Of a stretch of DNA of 64,000 nt, positions 55,941-63,891 are shown one piece after another. Location of the stretch: contig NZ_JAHLNO010000028.1 of assembly GCF_018916875.1 (NCBI RefSeq), forward strand, positions 124,001 through 188,000. The letters are read 5' to 3'. Made by a program: the position numbers and the translations under genes. The stretch comes from Virgibacillus proomii. Its GTDB lineage: Bacteria; Bacillota; Bacilli; Bacillales; Amphibacillaceae. Below the pieces are notes generated by a model, which was not told where the DNA came from, made no database searches, and saw nothing but the letters and a program-made list of their open reading frames with translations. Numbering within the stretch: the stretch's first letter is position 1; every line of letters starts with the position of its first letter.

Positions 55941-57152
55941 ATGGAAAGAAGAGTCATCATCATCATATTAGATAGTTTGGGCGTAGGATATATGGAGGAT
56001 GCCAAATATTATCACCCTCAAGATGTAGGGGCAAATACATTTAAACATATAATCGACAAAGTGCCATCTATAAAAATACCTACCTTTCAAAGACTAGGTA
56101 TAAATAAGATTTTACATCACCCCAATCTAAATAATGTTCATAATATTGCAAGCTTCGGTGTTTTAAGACTAATGCATCATGGGGCGGATAGTTTCGAGGG
56201 GCATAACGAAATTATGGGAACCAAACCAAAGAAAGCCTATTTAGCTCCGTTTATTAAAAACATGGATCAAGTAAAAGTTGCACTCGAACAAGCAGGCTAT
56301 ACGGTAACCATACCAAATCCTGATTTGCCTTATTTGTTGGTTAATAATATTGTAATTGTAGCGGATAATATTGAAACCGATTATGGACAAATATATAATG
56401 TAAGTGCCCCATTAGACTATATCTCGTTTGAAGAAGTGCTAAAAGTTGGTAAATGTGTACGCGATAATGTAAAAGTAAATCGAGTGATCGCTTTAGGAGG
56501 TGAAAATGTTACTGCTGAACAGTTACAAAACTCAGTAGAAAGAAGGAAAGATGGTTTAGTAGGAGTGAATTCTCCTAAATCTAAGGTATATAACCAAGGA
56601 TATCAAGTCCGACACTTAGGGTTTGGTATTTCACCAGAATATCAGTTGCCAACATTAGCAACAACATCGGGTCTCGAAGTATCTCTCGTCGGAAAGATGC
56701 AAGATGTCATTTATTGTAAAAAAGCAAATAAGTTTCCTGGTGTGGATACCGAACAAGTAATGAAGGATATTCTACATGAAATGAACAGCTTAAATCATGG
56801 CGTTATTGCTGCAACAGTTCAGGAAACTGACTTAGCAGGGCATGCACAAAACCCAGAACGATATGCTGATCGCATTGAAGTAGTGGATCGATATTTATCA
56901 GATATACTACAAAATATGAGAGAAGAGGACCTATTAATGTTAAGTGCTGATCATGGTAATGATCCTACCATTGGTCATAGTCAGCATACAAGGGAGAAAA
57001 CTTACTTGTTAGTTTATAATAAGCGATTCTCACCAGTTCGTATTGGTGAAAGAACAACATTATCTGATATTGCTGCAACTGCAGCAAATTATCTGGGATT
57101 AAACAAAACAGAAAATGGAACATCTTTTCTTCCGTTATTGCAAGGCATGTAG
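55941..57152 (+). CDS. yhfW: YhfW-like phosphopentomutase-related protein
   Basis: 403 residues of the alkaline phosphatase/metalloenzyme superfamily, closest in layout to phosphopentomutase DeoB. Metal-binding pieces: IIIILDSLGVGYMEDA at the N-terminus, HHGADSFEGHNEIMGTKP (nucleophile region), QETDLAGHAQNPERYA, LSADHGNDPTIGHSQHTREKT. It probably moves or removes a phosphate on a sugar-like intermediate. ATG with AGAAGGA upstream, 20 bases after yhfS. Function in the pathway is unassigned. Confidence 0.86.
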   Translation: MERRVIIIILDSLGVGYMEDAKYYHPQDVGANTFKHIIDKVPSIKIPTFQRLGINKILHHPNLNNVHNIASFGVLRLMHHGADSFEGHNEIMGTKPKKAYLAPFIKNMDQVKVALEQAGYTVTIPNPDLPYLLVNNIVIVADNIETDYGQIYNVSAPLDYISFEEVLKVGKCVRDNVKVNRVIALGGENVTAEQLQNSVERRKDGLVGVNSPKSKVYNQGYQVRHLGFGISPEYQLPTLATTSGLEVSLVGKMQDVIYCKKANKFPGVDTEQVMKDILHEMNSLNHGVIAATVQETDLAGHAQNPERYADRIEVVDRYLSDILQNMREEDLLMLSADHGNDPTIGHSQHTREKTYLLVYNKRFSPVRIGERTTLSDIAATAANYLGLNKTENGTSFLPLLQGM

Positions 57153-57167
57153 AGAGGGGATACAATT

Positions 57168-58328
57168 ATGTTTTTAGAAGCTGTAAAAAAATACAATAGA
57201 AAATTAATAGATGTCTCATTAGAACTTCATCAACAAGGAAGTATCTCCCCAAATACGTATGTACTTGATTTAGATATGATACGAAAAAATGCAGTAGCTT
57301 TAAATAAAAAAGCCAAAAAACTGGATATTGAACTATTCTTTATGACAAAACAATTTGGTCGTAACCCTGTAGTGACAGAAGCCATTGTTGAAGCTGGAAT
57401 TAAAAAAGCAGTTGCTGTTGATCCTTGGGAAGCAATTACACTAAGCAAAACGTCAGTCAAATTAGGACATGTGGGTCATTTAGTACAAATACCAAAACAA
57501 ATGATATCACCAATATTAGACCTTTCCCCTGAATTTATTACAGTTTTCAGCTATGAAAATGCCAAAAATATTAGTGATATAGCATGGCAAAAAGGAATAA
57601 AACAAAAAATATTTTTGCGTATAGCTAATAAAGGCGATTTTGTTTTTAATGGGCAGGAAGGCGGATTTACGTTAGCCCAATTAGCTGAAGACTTCAAAAG
57701 GATAAAACATTTAGAAGGGGTTGAACTAGCAGGATTAACAAGTTTTCCTTGTATAGTGATTGAAAATGATGTTCCCATGGTTACTGCAAATGTTACGTCA
57801 ATGCAAAAAGCCAAAGAATTCTTAATAGCTAACGGACATACCAATCTGGAAATGAATATGCCTAGCGGTACATCTGTTGCAACGATGGATATATTGAAAA
57901 AAAACGGGGCAACACAAGGAGAGCCGGGACATGCACTAACGGGAACAACACCACTTCATGCTTCAAAAGAATTAGCTGAGAAACCAGCAATAGTTTATGT
58001 AACCGAAGTTTCTCATATTTATAACAATCATGCATACGTATTTGGAGGAGGTTTTTACCCCCGCTCACATATGAAAAACGCGCTCGTAGGGGCAAGTAAA
58101 GATCACTTGAGAGAAGTTAGGATTATTGAAAATGATCCGACCAATATTGATTATTATGGGAAGTTGGCTACGGAAAATGTAGAAGTTGGAGATACTGCCC
58201 TTTATGCATTTCGTACCCAAATTTTTGTTACAAATGCTCAAATTGCTGTTGTAGAAGGAATCTCGTCCAAGCCTAAGCTAATAGGTATTTATGATTCCAT
58301 GGGCCGTCTAATCCGTAGAGATGTTTAA
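57168..58328 (+). CDS. yhfX: YhfX-like fold-type III PLP enzyme (amino acid racemase type)
   Basis: 386 residues of the alanine-racemase-like TIM-barrel family. TYVLDLDMIRKNAVALNKKAK then Lys61 in FFMTKQFGRNP, the expected PLP lysine; GLTSFPCI, MPSGTSVATMDILKKNGATQGEPGHALTGTTP and VFGGGFYPRSHMKN are typical of YhfX. It lacks the usual C-terminal beta domain of alanine racemase in complete form. Presumably a racemase or epimerase on an amino-group-bearing compound. ATG with GAGGGG upstream; last gene of the operon. I see no clear terminator before the F1 array. Confidence 0.86.
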   Translation: MFLEAVKKYNRKLIDVSLELHQQGSISPNTYVLDLDMIRKNAVALNKKAKKLDIELFFMTKQFGRNPVVTEAIVEAGIKKAVAVDPWEAITLSKTSVKLGHVGHLVQIPKQMISPILDLSPEFITVFSYENAKNISDIAWQKGIKQKIFLRIANKGDFVFNGQEGGFTLAQLAEDFKRIKHLEGVELAGLTSFPCIVIENDVPMVTANVTSMQKAKEFLIANGHTNLEMNMPSGTSVATMDILKKNGATQGEPGHALTGTTPLHASKELAEKPAIVYVTEVSHIYNNHAYVFGGGFYPRSHMKNALVGASKDHLREVRIIENDPTNIDYYGKLATENVEVGDTALYAFRTQIFVTNAQIAVVEGISSKPKLIGIYDSMGRLIRRDV

Positions 58329-58454
58329 GCTAATATTTTCTCTTATTTTCCTATATGGATTTCTTTGTTTATTAGTGGGAATATATTAAGTTAAGCATAA
58401 AGGCACAGGCACACCACATCTAGCAACGTACAAACTGGAAAGCTTCGCGACGGG

Positions 58455-59017
58455 ATAAAGTGAAACTTCATTCCGTGGAACACGGAATGTTAGTTGAACG
58501 AATCGGGGATTTAGGTGCCGTTTTCTCCTAGTTCGACTTCTCCGTGTTCCTTTAATTCCTTGAAGAGGGAGACTTACGGCTTCTTACATTCGGGATAAAG
58601 TGAAACTTCATTCCGTGGAACACGGAATGTTAGTTGAACGAATCGGGGATTTAGGTGCCGTTTTCTCCCAGTTCGACTTTTCCGTGTTCCTTTAATTCGT
58701 GAAGAGGGAGACTTACGGCTTCTTACATTCGGGATAAAGTGAAACTTCATTCCGTGGAACACGGAATGTTAGTTGAACGAATCGGGGATTTAGGTGCCGT
58801 TTTCTCCTAGTTCGACTTCTCCGTGTTCCTTTAATTCGTGAAGAGGGAGACTTACGGCACCTTACATGCGGGATAAAGTGAAACTTCATTCCGTGGAACA
58901 CGGAATGTTAGTTGAACGAATCGGGGATTTAGGTGCCGTTTTCTCCTAGTTCGACTTCTCCGTGTTCCTTTAATTCCTTGAAGAGGGAGACTTACGGCAC
59001 CTTACATTCGGGATAAA
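58455..59017 (-). repeat. Four tandem F1 elements (short subtype)
   Basis: ATAAA (the reverse of TTTAT) begins at 58455, 58595, 58734, 58873 and 59013, giving four head-to-tail units of 139-140 bp on the minus strand, each sharing one TTTAT with its neighbour. Units are nearly identical; in the first two, one arm of stem 1 reads ACGGCTTC, in the last two ACGGCACC, which alone pairs with GGTGCCGT. The right hairpin is CATTCCGTG-TTCCACGGAATG. Beyond 58455 the sequence GTACAAACTGG resembles flanks of two other F1 copies. Open frames inside are artefacts. Confidence 0.92.
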
Positions 59018-59210
59018 GGAAATATGCTTCTGCAACAGGGGTATGCCGACGCTGGACGGCAATCCCGCTTTAGTCGGTCTTTCTTGAGATTCGAACCGAT
59101 ATTGACTTATCGTAGGAAGAATATCGAAGTTTGCCAGTCGCTGAGCACCTGATTTAGATGAAGCTCTCTCAAAAAAGATATCTGCAACGCATAAATGAAT
59201 AAAATGTAAA
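59018..59210. other. Short non-coding stretch between repeats
   Basis: No gene or known repeat recognised; it bridges the F1 tandem block and the F3 element. Confidence 0.5.
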
Positions 59211-59503
59211 AGAGGCTGGGACAAAACTAAAACAGCTGATTAAAAAACGAACAATAAATCGTCCTTGTGTATACGCAAGTTTTTGGCGTAGTCAAAATAT
59301 GTAGACTCCTGCAGGAATAGCTCGAGCTGAAGATCCCGCAGGAAAGCGATCTTTGCTTTCCGAGGAAGCTGAGGCCGTGCCCGCGGAAAGTGAAATAGTT
59401 TGACGTAGCGATGATAGGAATTTTTTTAACACAAACAAACCGAACAATTATAAATGAATTGTTCGGTTTTTGCTATTTAGTATTTGCTTATGTCCCAGCC
59501 TCT
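59211..59503. repeat. F3 intergenic repeat with GAGGCTGGGACA ends
   Basis: GAGGCTGGGACA (59212) and TGTCCCAGCCTC (about 59491) are perfect terminal inverted repeats. The interior has GACTCCTGCAGGAATAGCTC, GAGGCCGTGCCCGCGGAAAG and the hairpin CGAACAATT...AATTGTTCG. Sequences of this kind are widespread in Bacillaceae and staphylococci. F2 copy d begins six bases after it. Confidence 0.85.
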
Positions 59504-59508
59504 TTTTG

Positions 59509-59599
59509 TACTATAGGAAAGTATAAAACTTTATGGTTTATAGTATAAGAAAAACTATAGCTTTCACTAAAGACTTGGCGACAAGCCAAGTTTTTCTAA
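59509..59599 (+). repeat. F2 repeat, copy d
   Basis: TACTATAGGAAAGTATAAAA to TTTTTCTAA, with the same three hairpins. It ends about 90 bases before the DUF1659 gene; copy e lies just after the DUF2922 gene, so the pair of genes is bracketed by F2 copies. Confidence 0.88.
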
Positions 59600-59691
59600 C
59601 ATTTATAATATTTATTTTAAATTATAATAGGAGTTCCTTTGCCACTTTTTTGATGCTACATTCGAATATTAGGTCAGAAGGAGGTGATCAA

Positions 59692-59910
59692 ATGGCTCTC
59701 GCAACAATTACAGATTCATCATTACGTTTGGAGTTTAATAGCGGATTGGATGAAGGATCAGGGAAGCCACTAGCAAAGACCAAGAACTTTAACAATATTA
59801 AAATCGATGCCACCCCTGATCAGCTTTATGCTGTTGCTCAAGTGTTTGCAGGATTGCAACAACATCCATTAAAGAAAATTGAACGTAAAGACACTTCGAG
59901 TATTGTTTAA
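59692..59910 (+). CDS. DUF1659 small protein
   Basis: 72 residues: LATITDSSLRLEFNSGLDEG, NNIKIDATPDQLYAVAQVFA. It matches the DUF1659 family, small Bacillales proteins usually encoded beside a DUF2922 gene; function unknown. The ATG at 59692 follows the near-perfect AAGGAGGTGATC, so high translation is expected; the frame extends upstream into the F2 repeat without a site. 36 bases before the DUF2922 gene. Confidence 0.88.
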   Translation: MALATITDSSLRLEFNSGLDEGSGKPLAKTKNFNNIKIDATPDQLYAVAQVFAGLQQHPLKKIERKDTSSIV

Positions 59911-59946
59911 TAATAAGTTTAGAAACATAAGAAGAGGAGGGATAAT

Positions 59947-60162
59947 GTGAAAAGGCTAGAATTAAAGTTTACGAATGAAGAAGGAAAAGTGGCCACTTAT
60001 TCAGTTGACAATCCGATAGAACCAGCTAATCCATCGAAAATTAATGCCGCAATGGATGAAATTCTGAAACAAAATGTATTTGCCACAAGTGGTGGAGATC
60101 TTACAGCAAAGAAAAGTGCAATGATTGTAGAAAGGGTTGTTGAAGAAATTGAAATGAATTAA
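59947..60162 (+). CDS. DUF2922 small protein
   Basis: 71 residues: KRLELKFTNEEGKVATYSVD, then INAAMDEILKQNVFATSGGD and the helical C-terminus AMIVERVVEEIEMN. DUF2922 family, partner of DUF1659; function unknown. GTG start with GAGGAGGG seven bases upstream. Terminator follows. Confidence 0.88.
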   Translation: MKRLELKFTNEEGKVATYSVDNPIEPANPSKINAAMDEILKQNVFATSGGDLTAKKSAMIVERVVEEIEMN

Positions 60163-60167
60163 TCCGT

Positions 60168-60207
60168 AGCGACCCGTTAACGTTTCATGTTAACTGGTCG
60201 CTTTTTT
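60168..60207 (+). terminator. Intrinsic terminator of the DUF1659-DUF2922 pair
   Basis: AGCGACC-cg-TTAAC pairs with GTTAA-ct-GGTCGCT, followed by TTTTT; five bases after the stop. It runs directly into F2 copy e. Confidence 0.88.
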
Positions 60208-60208
60208 A

Positions 60209-60298
60209 TACTATAGGAAGTATAAAATTTTAGGGTTTATAGTATAAGAAAAACTATGGCTTTCGCTAAAGACTTGGCGACAAGCCAAGTTTTTCTAA
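60209..60298 (+). repeat. F2 repeat, copy e
   Basis: TACTATAGGAAGTATAAAAT to TTTTTCTAA; one base shorter in the left hairpin than the others, otherwise the same. Confidence 0.88.
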
Positions 60299-60378
60299 CA
60301 AGTTAATAATACCTTATATATCAACAAGCGACTAAATAATTATTATGGAAGAGACAAAAAGTAGACAGTTAGATAACT

Positions 60379-60645
60379 TTTATCCCGCATGTAAGGTGCC
60401 GTAAGACTCCCACTTATTTCCTTTAACTTAAATCGCTTAAGCAATATTTGTCAAAAGTCTTATTCATTTCCCGGGAAATATCGACAGTTTGCTATGTAAC
60501 TGGCAGTAAGACCAACTAACTTCCATGCTACGAGAAACCCAGGAGGATAAGTGGAAGATCAAACTGCAAGTCAAGTTCCCGATTCTGTTTATTTTAACAA
60601 TCAGTAGGGGGAAAGAAAAACTCCACTGATTGAAGATTCACTTTA
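60379..60645 (+). repeat. F1 element with diverged, longer centre
   Basis: TTTATCCCGCATGTAAGGTG and GTAAGACTCCCACTT at the left; the centre is unrelated to other copies and replaces the right arm of stem 1; the right hairpin is CAATCAGT-AGGGG...CTCC-ACTGATTG (note A and T paired where others have T and A), then ATTCACTTTAT. Confidence 0.75.
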
Positions 60646-60745
60646 TTATAATGGGCATAAATGGATTTTATGTGTGAAGATTGTTCAATTGGAGATTACA
60701 ACGATATAATAGATTGTGGCTGATTATGTCGTCGGAGGTGATAAG

Positions 60746-61363
60746 GTGAATGCGACTAAGGTAATAGCAAAATTAAGGGATCGTAAGCCAACTATTTTAG
60801 GACGTGAACAGTTTCGAGAATTTGGTATATTCATTCCTATGGTAGAAATTAAAAATGAAACGCATTTGTTATTCGAAGTGCGCTCGTTAAAAATGCGCAA
60901 TCAGCCTGGCGATATTTGTTTTCCGGGCGGGAGAGTAGAACAAGATGACGAAAGTGAACTACATTGTGCGTTACGGGAAACATCAGAGGAAATAGGTGTA
61001 GATATTACAAGTATAAGTGATGTTGTTCCACTAGATTATATTGTATCTGATTTTGGAAGAATCATATTTCCATTTGTTGGAGTGCTTCATCATCCAGAAA
61101 AAATTGTACCAAATCGTGCAGAAGTAGATGAGGTATTCACAGTCCCTTTACAATTTTTCCTTGAGACAAAGCCTGAAGTATATAAGGTAAATTTCAAAGT
61201 CATTCCTGAAGTTAATTTTCCATATGAACATATTCAAGGTGGGAAAAAATATGAATGGAATGTGCGAGCTGCTGATGAATTATTTTATTACTATAAAGGA
61301 AAGGTGATTTGGGGACTAACTGCAAGGATAATTGCTCATTTTGTCGAGCTAATAAAACAGTGA
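60746..61363 (+). CDS. NUDIX hydrolase, CoA pyrophosphatase-like
   Basis: About 205 residues. HLLFEVRSLKMRNQPGDICFPGGR is the CoA/NUDT7-type signature preceding the NUDIX box, and the box itself GGRVEQDDESELHCALRETSEEIGV is complete (REXXEE). Relatives such as B. subtilis YeaB/YvcI hydrolyse CoA or nucleoside diphosphate derivatives; the actual substrate is open. The start is GTG 60746 with GGAGGTGATAAG directly upstream; the earlier GTG 60716 has no site. Confidence 0.86.
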   Translation: MNATKVIAKLRDRKPTILGREQFREFGIFIPMVEIKNETHLLFEVRSLKMRNQPGDICFPGGRVEQDDESELHCALRETSEEIGVDITSISDVVPLDYIVSDFGRIIFPFVGVLHHPEKIVPNRAEVDEVFTVPLQFFLETKPEVYKVNFKVIPEVNFPYEHIQGGKKYEWNVRAADELFYYYKGKVIWGLTARIIAHFVELIKQ

Positions 61364-61378
61364 TGAGTTATTTGAACT

Positions 61379-61412
61379 ACGGTTCTATTAATTAATAAGA
61401 GCCGAACGTTTT
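61379..61412 (+). terminator. Probable terminator after the NUDIX gene
   Basis: CGGTTCT pairs with AGAGCCG (one wobble) around an 11-base loop, followed by AACGTTTT, 16 bases after the stop. Confidence 0.6.
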
Positions 61413-61469
61413 ATAGTATGTGTTTAAACGAATTTTTGCAATTATAATAAAGAATTTTGTTTCGTTTGC

Positions 61470-61580
61470 TCAATACCGGAAGACTCCAGTTTATGTGAAA
61501 GAAATAATTATATAACAGTGCACTATCAATTAGTCATCAGTGGGGCAGGAAAACCCCACTGAATGACATTTCTCTATCCG
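61470..61580 (+). repeat. F1 remnant
   Basis: CCGGAAGACTCCAGTTTATG resembles the F1 left part, and TCATCAGTGGGG pairs with CCCCACTGAATGA as in the F1 right hairpin, ending before CATTTCTCTATCC. Both ends are decayed. Confidence 0.5.
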
Positions 61581-61703
61581 TAAGGCGGTAAAAAATGTAC
61601 TACTCTATCTAAGCAGTAAATCATTACAGGTAAGCAAGATAGGTAGATTAATTTCTCGATTAACCTAATAACGAAACTTCGTAAATTCTCCTCCATTAAC
61701 TTT

Positions 61704-61858
61704 TTTATCCCGCATGTAACGTGCCGTAAGACTCCTACTTCAAAGAGCCTGAGTTGGTACAACAGGGTCTAAGTGGGAGAAAACGGCACCTAAATGCCCG
61801 ATTCGTTCAACTAACATTTCTTGGGAAAAGCATTCCAAGAAATGAAGTTTCATTTTAT
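61704..61858 (+). repeat. F1 element, short subtype
   Basis: TTTATCCCGCATGTAACGTG at the left, CATTTTAT at the right; stem 1 AcGTGCCGT/ACGGCACCT has one mismatch; right hairpin CATTTCTTGG/CCAAGAAATG. Nearly identical to the copy at 6244. Confidence 0.88.
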
Positions 61859-62370
61859 TAGTAAATAATCTTTACATAAGGAAACCGAAACTCCCCCGAT
61901 AGCTTAAATAAGCGTCTATTTGTTCAGCCAATATAAAAACGGTTTTTTAGGGACATGTATAGACTTGACTCTTTCTTATCCACGGGTGTGAAAAAGTAAT
62001 ACGATTAACTGTTAATAAATTTATACTTATTCTCATGTGTAACCTAAAAGTCGAGAGTATTGTAATGTGTTTAACTCATTGCAACTTGATACGGAAAAAT
62101 GAGCATGATATCCTTTTTAAATTAGCCAAGTCTTCTTATAGTTGGCTTTTTTGCTAATATATCGTGCTCATAGAGACTTTGTGTCAAGTTGCAATTCTCG
62201 ATTTGCCATTGCACTTCTCTTGTAAAATACAACTCTGTCTGAATTCTAGTATATGATTATTTTACTGAGACATGATAGAATACTCCTTAGTGTATAATTA
62301 TGTTCTTAGCAAACAAATTAAGCTTTCGATTAAACTTTGGTTAAGAACACAGCATGGGAGATGACATAAA
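61859..62370. other. Non-coding stretch before the EamA gene
   Basis: Contains the large hairpin at 62081-62192 (listed separately). No gene otherwise recognised. Confidence 0.6.
62081..62192 (+). other. Long nested hairpin upstream of the EamA transporter
   Basis: GCAACTTGATAC pairs with GTGTCAAGTTGC, inside it GAGCATGATAT pairs with ATATCGTGCTC, and in the centre AGCCAAgt...agTTGGCT is followed by TTTTTT. The inner hairpin looks like an intrinsic terminator enclosed by two outer stems over 110 bases. It may be an attenuator or riboswitch-like leader, or a palindromic repeat. It ends about 180 bases before the start codon. Confidence 0.65.
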
Positions 62371-63321
62371 GTGAATCAGGTTTTAAAAAATAAATGGGTT
62401 GTCGTAAGTATAGCTGTTTTCTGCTCCATTTTATGGGGCAGTGCATTTCCTGTGTTAAAAGTGAGCTATGAGGAATTGCAAATGGCTGCAGATGATACGA
62501 TTGCTAAAATTGTGTTAGCAGGAATGAGATTTCTGCTAGCTGGAATCATGATCTTAGTCGGTTTACTGATAGTAAATCGAAAGTACTTAATTGTAACAAA
62601 ACGACAACTGTTTTTTCTTACTATATTTGGGATCATCCAAACAGGGTTACAATATTTCTTTTTTTATAATGGATTAGCCAATGTTTCCGGTATGCAAGGA
62701 GCAATTTTAATATCTAGTGGAACGTTTTTTACCGTTGTACTGGCGCATTTTTTCTATACAAATGACCGCTTGAATTGGAACAAAGCAATTGGTTTAGTAG
62801 CAGGGTTTACCGGAATTATGGTGGCTAATTGGGGACAGGAACTGCAGCTCAGCTTCCAGTTAACCGGTGAGGGATACATGATTTTAGCAGGACTAACAGG
62901 AGCTATCGGTACCATTATGGCAAAGGAACTAGCGGTTGGTATCCACCCATTTGCTCTCACTGGATGGCAATTAACAATCGGATCCGGATTAATGTTAATC
63001 GTAGGGGTACCTCAGCTGAGTGATCATGCAATGACTTTTACGCCTTTAGGTTGGTGGTTATTTATTTATTCAGCAGTATTATCGGCAGCAGCTTTTGCTT
63101 TGTGGTATTCTATTTTAAAATATAACAAAGCTGGGGAAATCAGCATGTATAAATTCTTAACACCTGTTTCTGGGGCATTGTTGTCAGCAGTCTTTATTTC
63201 CGAGGAAAAACTAACGATCTTTATAATTGGTGCACTCGTTTTGGTAGCAATCGGTATTATCTCTGTGAATTACAAAAAGAAAGAAAAAGGGGCGAACAAA
63301 AAACAAATGCAAACTTATTGA
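62371..63321 (+). CDS. EamA/DMT family transporter
   Basis: 316 residues with ten helices in two EamA repeats: VVSIAVFCSILWGSAFPVLK opens the first and YMILAGLTGAIGTIMAKELA the second, ending FIIGALVLVAIGIISVNYKKKEKG. Members export amino acids or small metabolites, or import them; no specificity can be read here. GTG start with GGGAGATGA ten bases upstream. Terminator at 63419. Confidence 0.88.
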   Translation: MNQVLKNKWVVVSIAVFCSILWGSAFPVLKVSYEELQMAADDTIAKIVLAGMRFLLAGIMILVGLLIVNRKYLIVTKRQLFFLTIFGIIQTGLQYFFFYNGLANVSGMQGAILISSGTFFTVVLAHFFYTNDRLNWNKAIGLVAGFTGIMVANWGQELQLSFQLTGEGYMILAGLTGAIGTIMAKELAVGIHPFALTGWQLTIGSGLMLIVGVPQLSDHAMTFTPLGWWLFIYSAVLSAAAFALWYSILKYNKAGEISMYKFLTPVSGALLSAVFISEEKLTIFIIGALVLVAIGIISVNYKKKEKGANKKQMQTY

Positions 63322-63418
63322 GCAGTGGTTGTATAAATTGTTTTAAAAGGATACATTAAATAAAATTTACAGACAATATTTTATAAAGGCTAAATAGTGT
63401 GCTGTGAAAATTATAATG

Positions 63419-63460
63419 GAGCTTACTGGAAAATAACGATATTCTGGTAAGCTCTTTTGT
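63419..63460 (+). terminator. Intrinsic terminator after the EamA gene
   Basis: GAGCTTAC pairs with GTAAGCTC, extended by GGA/TCtGG pairing, followed by TTTTG; about 100 bases after the stop. Confidence 0.75.
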
Positions 63461-63561
63461 TGAAAAAAGCTTTTAAAAATGGCTGTTTGATCTGTGAAGA
63501 ATACGTAAAGAGAGGTTAAAAAAACGCGAAATAAATGATTTTTGTTTGGTGAAGGAAGTGG

Positions 63562-63891
63562 TTATTGGTCAATAGTTGCTTTTTTTAATCGATAAATATC
63601 TTTTTTATTTGCCCAAACGTCATCACGGAGTACAGAAAAATTCAAGTTTAAATTGTTTAGCTCTTTTTTAATATGACCGAATTCTTTAGCATTGTCCATA
63701 CGCATTCCATCAATTTCTGCTTTTAGATGTTCCTGTCCGGAACGAAGGGCAAATAGAATAGATTGTTGTTCATCGAGTCTTTTTCCGTGCTCATCTAGTT
63801 TCTTGCTGTGGTTATCCAGCTTCAAACTGTGTTCATCCAATTTATGGTTGATTTGTTCAAGTATCGTTAATATTTTTTCTTCCTGTTTCAT
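63562..63891 (-). CDS. Small coiled-coil protein
   Basis: About 109 residues, no membrane segment. Residues 5-55 are heptad-like repeats with the recurring unit KLDEHSLKLDNHSKKLDEHG (seven-residue period with H/D/K/L), and the remainder is also helical (DNAKEFGHIKKELNNLNLNF). Similar short coiled-coil proteins of unknown function occur in Bacillaceae and some phages. Start at ATG 63891, six bases after AGGAGGTG; the GTG at 63900 lies in that site. Confidence 0.8.
   Translation of the reverse strand: MKQEEKILTILEQINHKLDEHSLKLDNHSKKLDEHGKRLDEQQSILFALRSGQEHLKAEIDGMRMDNAKEFGHIKKELNNLNLNFSVLRDDVWANKKDIYRLKKATIDQ

Noticed and set aside
58574-58901. Open frames on the minus strand with KFHFIP-like repeated peptides
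   Set aside because: They are translations of the tandem F1 units.
58455-59017. F1 units as attachment or origin iterons
   Set aside because: Iterons are shorter, lie near a rep gene and do not occur as dispersed single copies; no replication gene is present.
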